A DNA stretch of 64,000 nucleotides from Drosophila miranda (taxonomy: Eukaryota > Arthropoda > Insecta > Diptera > Drosophilidae). Positions within the stretch are counted from its first letter, which is position 1. Each line of letters opens with the position of its first letter. Of this stretch, positions 59,101-64,000 are shown one piece after another. A model generated the notes under the pieces. That model had not been told where the DNA came from. It made no database searches and saw only the letters and a list, made by a program, of their open reading frames with translations. Position numbers and translations under genes: made by a program. The stretch spans positions 22,178,001 through 22,242,000 of the forward strand of contig NC_046676.1 in the NCBI RefSeq assembly GCF_003369915.1. Reading direction: 5' to 3'.

Positions 59101-61666
59101 TTTGTCTAACACCACAAAATTCCATTTGGACGTCTTACATATATGACAGACCCCCCCGGCCATTTTCCGTCCGTCCGTCTGTCCGTCCGTCTGTCTGGTG
59201 TGCAATTTATTTGCTTTGTTTCATCATCCCGACACTCATATGCATGAAATTTGTGCGTGAATGAGGCCCAGTGATGCATGTTTGATGCCGTAATACTCGT
59301 TATGCGAGACGAGCATGGAAGGACTCTGAAGGGTTGCATCGTTCCGGCGTACGGCTGCCAGAGTTATGCGAATCAGAAATTTCCAGACTTGGATTTCGGT
59401 GTGGGATTTCATATGTGAGATTCCTGAACCCCTCCCCCCACTGAGAAGTTGTTTTTAAGAGTTTTAATCCAAGCGATAAGCAAGATCGTGGGGCGCCTCA
59501 ATCAAGGGATTGTAGCCTTCCGGGGGGGGGTACCCAAAATCGGGACTGAAAAGCCGGCAGCATTGATGAGACTGGAATGGTAATTAAAGCCCACCCAATC
59601 CCTGAAATACCTTCTTCTTTTTTTGAATACTTCATTGATGGCTTTGTTTGATATTGTATTTTTTGTTTGCCTCTGAACAGAGCTTTTGCTGCGATGCTGC
59701 ACTCCCATGGAGACACGACCCTAATCCTGTGCGTGTTTTGCATTTGCATTTGCAGTTTTTGATACCGGATTAGGCGCCTCCTGCCACAGGCACAGCCACA
59801 GGCAGGGACTTTGCAGGGGGCCACCATACACACCTGTCCTGGCACTAAAGCCCTCATATAAGGTGGTTGCCATATCAACGCTTGTAAAATTGAGGTTATC
59901 ACATGTCAGCGGCACAGACTCTTTTCCTCTTTCCCCTCTTTCCCCTCTTTTCCTCTTTACCCTCTTTCCCTTTGGTTTATGCATTTTTTTTTGTGGTTTT
60001 CAGATTGTTTTTTGTGTGGGTTCTGCTTTATATATTTTTGTGGAAAATGTTGTAGTTCTGCGAGTGAAGTGGAGTGGGCGGACTTAAGCTCTGGTTGCAG
60101 GTTGCAGGTCGGAGGTCGGAGGTCGGGGGTTGGAGTTGTGTATAATCCAGAAATTTGTGCGTCACAAGCTGATTTTTTGCCATGGCAAAGCATATTCCTG
60201 CAATGTTTTATTTTTGTACGAATGGGGAATACATTTCACAGATCATTCGCTTCGAGCTCTCAGTGGCCTCCTCCCATTTGGGGCGGGGGGCAGCACCTGT
60301 CAGTGGTGCTTGGGGAGGGGGGGAGGGGGGGGGCTGTCCAAAAACTAACAATAATTGTAATTGAGCTCATTTTATGGGGAAGAAAGTGGAGACTACACTG
60401 CACTGCCACAAACAAAGTGAGCCTTTAAATGCAGTATTTTTCAGTATTTTTTAAAGTATAATTTTCGAATTTTTAGAAATTATTTCCATATTTTTTGTTT
60501 TTTTTTTTGGGAATATTTTTCGGAAATCTTTCTATTCAAGATCTTTCAGTGTACGCCCTTGGCCCTTGGCCCTCTCCTTGGCCTGGCTGTGTTATCCACT
60601 AATTAACCCTCAGCCGCCCTCTGACAGATTTGCCACCTCCGCGCCGCTCCGCTCTGCTCTGCTCTGCTCTACGCCCTGCATCCGGCTGCCCTTCCGTGCC
60701 AGGACCAAGACCAAAACCTCTCTCTCTCTCTGGCTGTGTGTAATCCTGTTTGTCATGTCATGTCAGTTTTTAAGGATTTATTGCACCGCACGAAAAATCC
60801 AAATCCCTCCCCGAGCCGCACACAAAACGGAAGATGTGTGGGGAAAATATATAGTATTTCTCTGGGCCCAGTCGCAGGACCTTGGCACGCACTTCCTTTC
60901 CCCTATTTAAGTCCTCGACTTGTAGTTTTGTATCGTTTTAGTTTTCCACTCTACGGCGGTGGGCCAAAATAATCCCGTGGAAAAGTTCTACTTGCGGCTT
61001 GTGGACGCGCGTAATGAGGCTTAACTGAAATTTCGCTTGTAAATTAATTGAGTGGAATTGTTGGCCAAATATTTGATTAAAAATTAAAGGGTTTGGGGTT
61101 GAATGAGAAGGATTGAAGGGTGGGACGGGGAGGGCTTTCTGGGACTCTGTTTGTGGGACTTCCAACGGATTCTCCCTTTGCAGGAGACCCCCTGAAAGAC
61201 CTCTACAGCAGGACGACAGCAGGACTCACCGTTCGACGAAATTTAAGCCGAGTTTGGCCAAATAAATGAAGCCGTGTATGGAGGAGCCCTGCAGGAACTC
61301 GATTATGAATGCGTGCACCTTGGCCCCCAGTTTGGTGGCGCCCCGTTTCGCGTCCGGAATTTGCTCTGGGACCTGCTCCTGCTCTTCCGGACCGTCCTTT
61401 GATGGCGGCGGGGGCTGCCACAATGGCGGTCGTCGAATGCAGCGAATGCTGCGCTGCTGATTAACGGGAACGTGGTCGTCATTAGCGTTTGGAATTGTTT
61501 TTGTGCCGCCCGCATCGAGTCCCGGAATCTGCTTTTGCGCATTGCCGGGAAAGAGGAGCAGACCAGGTCCCAGCCGGGGCTGCAGCGAGGCCGTCGACGA
61601 TGTCCGCCGCGAGTGGGATGTGGATTCATCGTTGCCGTCCCAGCTTTCAGCGCTGTTCCTCCCCAT
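56106..61666 (-). CDS. DEG/ENaC (pickpocket-family) sodium channel subunit (561 aa)
   Basis: Nine minus-strand exons: 61666-61230, 58604-58407, 58325-58041, 57949-57713, 57661-57507, 57310-57245, 56967-56876, 56381-56276 and 56215-56106. Every junction keeps frame and uses GT/AG; 561 residues plus TGA. An in-frame TAG precedes the ATG, so the start is firm. The ~145-residue cytoplasmic N terminus ends in the gating motif SSIHG. TM1 is MLWFAFICVALFSIISL. The extracellular loop shows the family hallmarks: TSFPSLTVCP, SCRFNYEAEDMQ, YSFGLCLSECRMFFALRACGC-type Cys cluster, PHFYRN, VCGLEGIGCL and INCNCLANCDD. TM2 is VYIGGLVGFFLGCSALSFTE, with the Gly-x-Ser (GCS) selectivity filter, followed by IIYYFT. 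It would form a trimeric amiloride-type Na+ channel at the plasma membrane. Pickpocket subunits serve taste, touch and fluid sensing in flies; which subunit this is was not resolved. The first intron is 2.6 kb. Confidence 0.92.
58330..58356 (-). repeat. (CT)n microsatellite forming a polypyrimidine tract
   Basis: On the minus strand about 13 CT units stand directly before TTGCAG, the 3' splice site of exon 3 of the DEG/ENaC gene. The repeat is therefore the polypyrimidine tract of this intron. Confidence 0.8.
58605..61229 (-). other. First intron of the DEG/ENaC gene (2.6 kb)
   Basis: Phase-2 intron (CG|GTGAGT … CCGAAG|A). It contains no recognised gene, only T-rich runs, a CCGT repeat near 59,166-59,195 and G runs near 59,521 and 60,310. 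Confidence 0.65.
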
Positions 61667-62388
61667 CGTCGCTGGCTAGGGATATCCTTGGGCGATGCTG
61701 GAAGACAGAATTAAAACTGGGTTTAGGAGTGAAAGAAGATGGGGAGATTGTCCAGCAACGAGGAGGGGCTGGACATGGTTTAAGCCCACGTATATTCGCT
61801 TTGCGGTTCAGTTCTCAGGTCTCATTGTTTCGTGCCTCCGTTTGCTGTTCATTAAATATAAATGCGTTGCTTTAAATATGTTTTTGCGGTGCGGCAGCAG
61901 GCGCCAGGCGCCTGGCGCCAGCCACCAGCCACCATCCGCCAGGACAACAATAAATCATTATTGGAGTTTTTAATGCGCTGTAAATTATGCCCAATGTCCG
62001 ATGCTCCAGTCGAGTAAATCCATTGAGTGACGAGGACACGGCGCACAGAATGCAATCAGTGCTTGAAAGGGAGCCTGATGACCCAGGCACTACGAGGCAC
62101 TACGGCCAATACTGCATATATCCCCCTCCATATATCGTAATCATTTAGTATTCAGTATTCCACGATTGTGGACTGGCTATAACTTTGTTAAAGGCTGAAG
62201 AGATTGCGATTAAAATGGTAATTGGATGGGCCCTCAGACTGAGATGATTTTCGCTTTGATAATTGTATCCGCAGCAGGCTTGCCGCCCACCCAGGAAACA
62301 AGGTTGCCCTGCCACTGACATCACACGTCATTGTTTGACAGTTTTACGTTGAAATTCGATTGATTCTCGATTTGATCTGAAAGCGGAA
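61667..62388. promoter_or_regulatory. Intergenic region between divergent DEG/ENaC and FAM76-like genes
   Basis: 722 bp separate two start codons on opposite strands, so both promoters should lie here. No TATA box is convincing. A GGCGCCAGGCGCCTGGCGCC palindrome-like cluster lies near 61,899-61,919. Confidence 0.45.
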
Positions 62389-62772
62389 ATGGATCCTGTC
62401 GCCGTCGAGATCGTTGACGCACCCGACGACCGGTGGTACCTGTGCACCAAGTGCTTTCAACGCTTCCAGTGGGTCGAGCTCTCGTCGCGGCAGCTTCGCT
62501 GCCGCCGCTGCCGCCTGGCCGAAAAGGAGTGCGCCATCTGTGACCAATTATTCGAGCCGACGAATGGCCAGCAGCAGTACTGCCAGCGCTGCGACTACTT
62601 TCTGATGCGGCACGCCTTCGGAAAGCAGCCGCCACCGACGCGGGAGAAGGCCGAGCTGCTGTTGCAGTTGCAGCTCAAGATTCCCACACGACACAACCCC
62701 TCGATCACCGAGCGTTGGCGGCAGATCAAGTGTGCGGCCGGCCTCGAGGATGATGAGAATTTGAGTGATTGA
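62389..62772 (+). CDS. FAM76-like zinc-ribbon protein (127 aa)
   Basis: Single exon, 127 residues plus TGA. Two treble CxxC blocks are visible: YLCTKCFQRFQWVELSSRQL with RCRRCR, then CAICDQLFE with YCQRCDYFLMRHAFGKQPPP. This CTKC-x-RF…CxxC…CxxC…CxxC…FGxxxPP layout is that of the N-terminal zinc-ribbon part of FAM76 proteins. FAM76A/B in animals are about 300 residues long with a coiled-coil C-terminal part; here only a short Arg/Lys-rich tail and acidic end (GLEDDENLSD) follow, so this is a short relative or paralogue. FAM76B is known as a nuclear-speckle protein; a nuclear role here is only an inference. The start ATG lies in a good AAATGG context after GCGGA. An AATAAA overlaps the stop codon. 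Confidence 0.82.
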   Translation: MDPVAVEIVDAPDDRWYLCTKCFQRFQWVELSSRQLRCRRCRLAEKECAICDQLFEPTNGQQQYCQRCDYFLMRHAFGKQPPPTREKAELLLQLQLKIPTRHNPSITERWRQIKCAAGLEDDENLSD

Positions 62773-62777
62773 ATAAA
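62772..62777 (+). terminator. Poly(A) signal overlapping the stop codon
   Basis: AATAAA begins on the last base of the TGA stop (62,770-62,772) of the FAM76-like gene. If used, the 3' untranslated region would be only some 20-35 nt long. Confidence 0.55.
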
Positions 62778-64000
62778 CCCCCCGATCACGGAAACGGCCT
62801 TTTGTTTGTCGGTGGGGGGAGGGAGGGGGCGATGCGGTCCTTAAACGGGATTAAAATTTCATTTAAATTTGCATTTAAATGAGCGGCCTGCGTCCTGGAG
62901 TCGGCTCTGGAGTCCATTCCATTCCGGACTAGGGTTCCTGGGGGTCCTGGACAAGGGTCCAGACGCCCCAGCACACGGGTAACATTAAAAGCTTTCCTTT
63001 TTTTGCAGTTGATTACCTTTGGCAGTCGATACGAGAATGCACTGGAAACACGGCAAAGGGGGAGTGGATCGAGTGGCCTGTGGCTTAAGCCGCTGCTGGC
63101 ATTTAATGGATATTGTTTAAAATGTAATATTTTACAATTAAATGAAGGCATTTGGCCGGCATCCTCCTGGATCCCCTGCCGGCGACCTCGATTCAACGGA
63201 GTCCATGGCCATCCTTTGCCTTGGATATGTTTGTACTTTCAGCCTTTTTCGTGTTAATTAATATTGCAAAAAACAAAAAGAGGAACGCTTAAAGGCCATT
63301 TTAATTGGCCTTCACTTTGTGGGGAAAAAGCTGTCTGGCAGGCGTTTAACCTACTCCTGAACCGACCAAAGAGCAGGAGGATTCGAGGAGCCAAGCAGAA
63401 GGAGGAATCGGAAGAGCAGGAGGATTCGAGGAGCCAAGCAGAAGGAGGAGTCGGAAGAGCAGACGGTGGACAACGGTGGAAGGGAATACAAAAATAAGTA
63501 ATAGATGGGGAGAAGTAAGTACTCCATATATGAGTTCTTGGAGAATGAATCAATGAATGCTGTGCTCTGAAGATCTTCCATCTATCGACCCTCCTGCCTT
63601 CCCATCAATTCCTTCATAAACTCCGACGTAAAACAGGCATGAACAAAAACACATTTGATTTGCCAGCGGAGTTTTCATGCTGGTTTTCCCCGGTTTCACT
63701 CGTTGAAATAACAAATTTTCCAATTTATTTCTTGATTTATTTTCACGCCAATTTCTTGGCTTTCGCGTCCGCCTTTGCCTTTGCCTCTGTCTCTGTCTCC
63801 GATTCCGTGTCCGCCTTCGCCAGTGCCACTCTTTGGCTTGACATTTGTTTATTTATTTGGTTTCATGTTTTGTCTTTTGCCATTCCTCTTCATTGTTTGC
63901 TGCAACTTTGTTCTCTTTCCTCTCTGAGGCGGGATGGGGGCACTCCCCCACCCCCGTGTTGTCTGGTTGCCACGGCCATGACGCCATGAATATTCATGGA
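62778..64000. other. Downstream flank, no gene seen
   Basis: Non-coding to the end of the window. Contains a 43-bp tandem duplication (63,371-63,456) and low-complexity TC-rich sequence near 63,765-63,830. Confidence 0.6.
63371..63456 (+). repeat. 43-bp tandem duplication (two copies)
   Basis: Two nearly identical 43-bp units starting GAGCAGGAGGATTCGAGGAG at 63,371 and 63,414, with a single A/G difference seen, followed by a short start of a third copy. Confidence 0.8.

Noticed and set aside
1..64000. tRNA, rRNA, snRNA, CRISPR arrays and intact transposon genes
   Set aside because: Looked for A/B-box tRNA motifs, transposase and reverse-transcriptase motifs and regular spacer arrays by eye. 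None was convincing; microRNA hairpins cannot be judged by eye and are not claimed either way.

Overview
The window is a piece of a Drosophila genome. The base composition, short phase-conserved introns, TATA/Inr and AATAAA signals and abundant CA/GA microsatellites all fit. The firmest marker is a cluster of three gustatory receptor genes (42.7-50.0 kb) that I recognise as the Gr58a-Gr58b-Gr58c cluster, which lies on chromosome arm 2R (Muller element C) in D. melanogaster. The proteins are clearly diverged from the melanogaster versions, so this is another species, possibly of the obscura group (inference; no search was run).

Layout. 1-4.9 kb: no gene seen. 4.9-5.5 kb (+): a small multi-pass membrane protein. 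5.5-13.4 kb: non-coding, possibly the 5' region or first intron of the next gene. 13.4/15.9-34.2 kb (+): a large gene for a single-pass receptor-like protein with about five CUB modules, a degenerate LDL-receptor class A module and a C-terminal transmembrane helix; seven coding exons are placed exactly and an eighth is tentative. 36.4-37.2 kb (+): a two-exon pipsqueak-type helix-turn-helix protein of the distal-antenna kind. 37.2-42.7 kb: intergenic. 42.7-50.0 kb: Gr58a (-), Gr58b (+), Gr58c (-), each with one short phase-0 intron before its last exon. 51.1-53.1 kb (-): a five-exon GPR180/TMEM145-type seven-pass protein. 56.1-61.7 kb (-): a nine-exon DEG/ENaC (pickpocket) channel subunit. 62.4-62.8 kb (+): a short FAM76-like zinc-ribbon protein. 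No transposon with recognisable coding sequence, no CRISPR array and no tRNA or rRNA gene was found.

The most unusual object sits between Gr58b and Gr58c: an inverted repeat of about 1.4 kb (45.87-47.30 kb). Its inner 1,053 bp pair about one fixed centre with no net gap, and the outer arms are roughly 85-98% identical where I compared them by eye. Both arms are built from guanylyl-cyclase catalytic-domain sequence full of frameshifts and stops. Immediately beside it on the minus strand is a broken gene that still has a TATA box 32 bp upstream of an initiator, so transcription from it would run into the palindrome. This is the architecture of a hairpin-RNA (hpRNA/endo-siRNA) locus, here with a guanylyl cyclase as likely target or source. 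It is the best candidate for an undescribed system in the window. A second unexplained structure is a set of three or four degenerate tandem repeats (53.6-54.3 kb), each carrying an AGATGTCGC motif.

Coordinates of spliced genes were worked out by hand from reading frames and splice sites, and every exon junction quoted keeps the frame. Transcript ends, first non-coding exons and expression cannot be seen from sequence alone.
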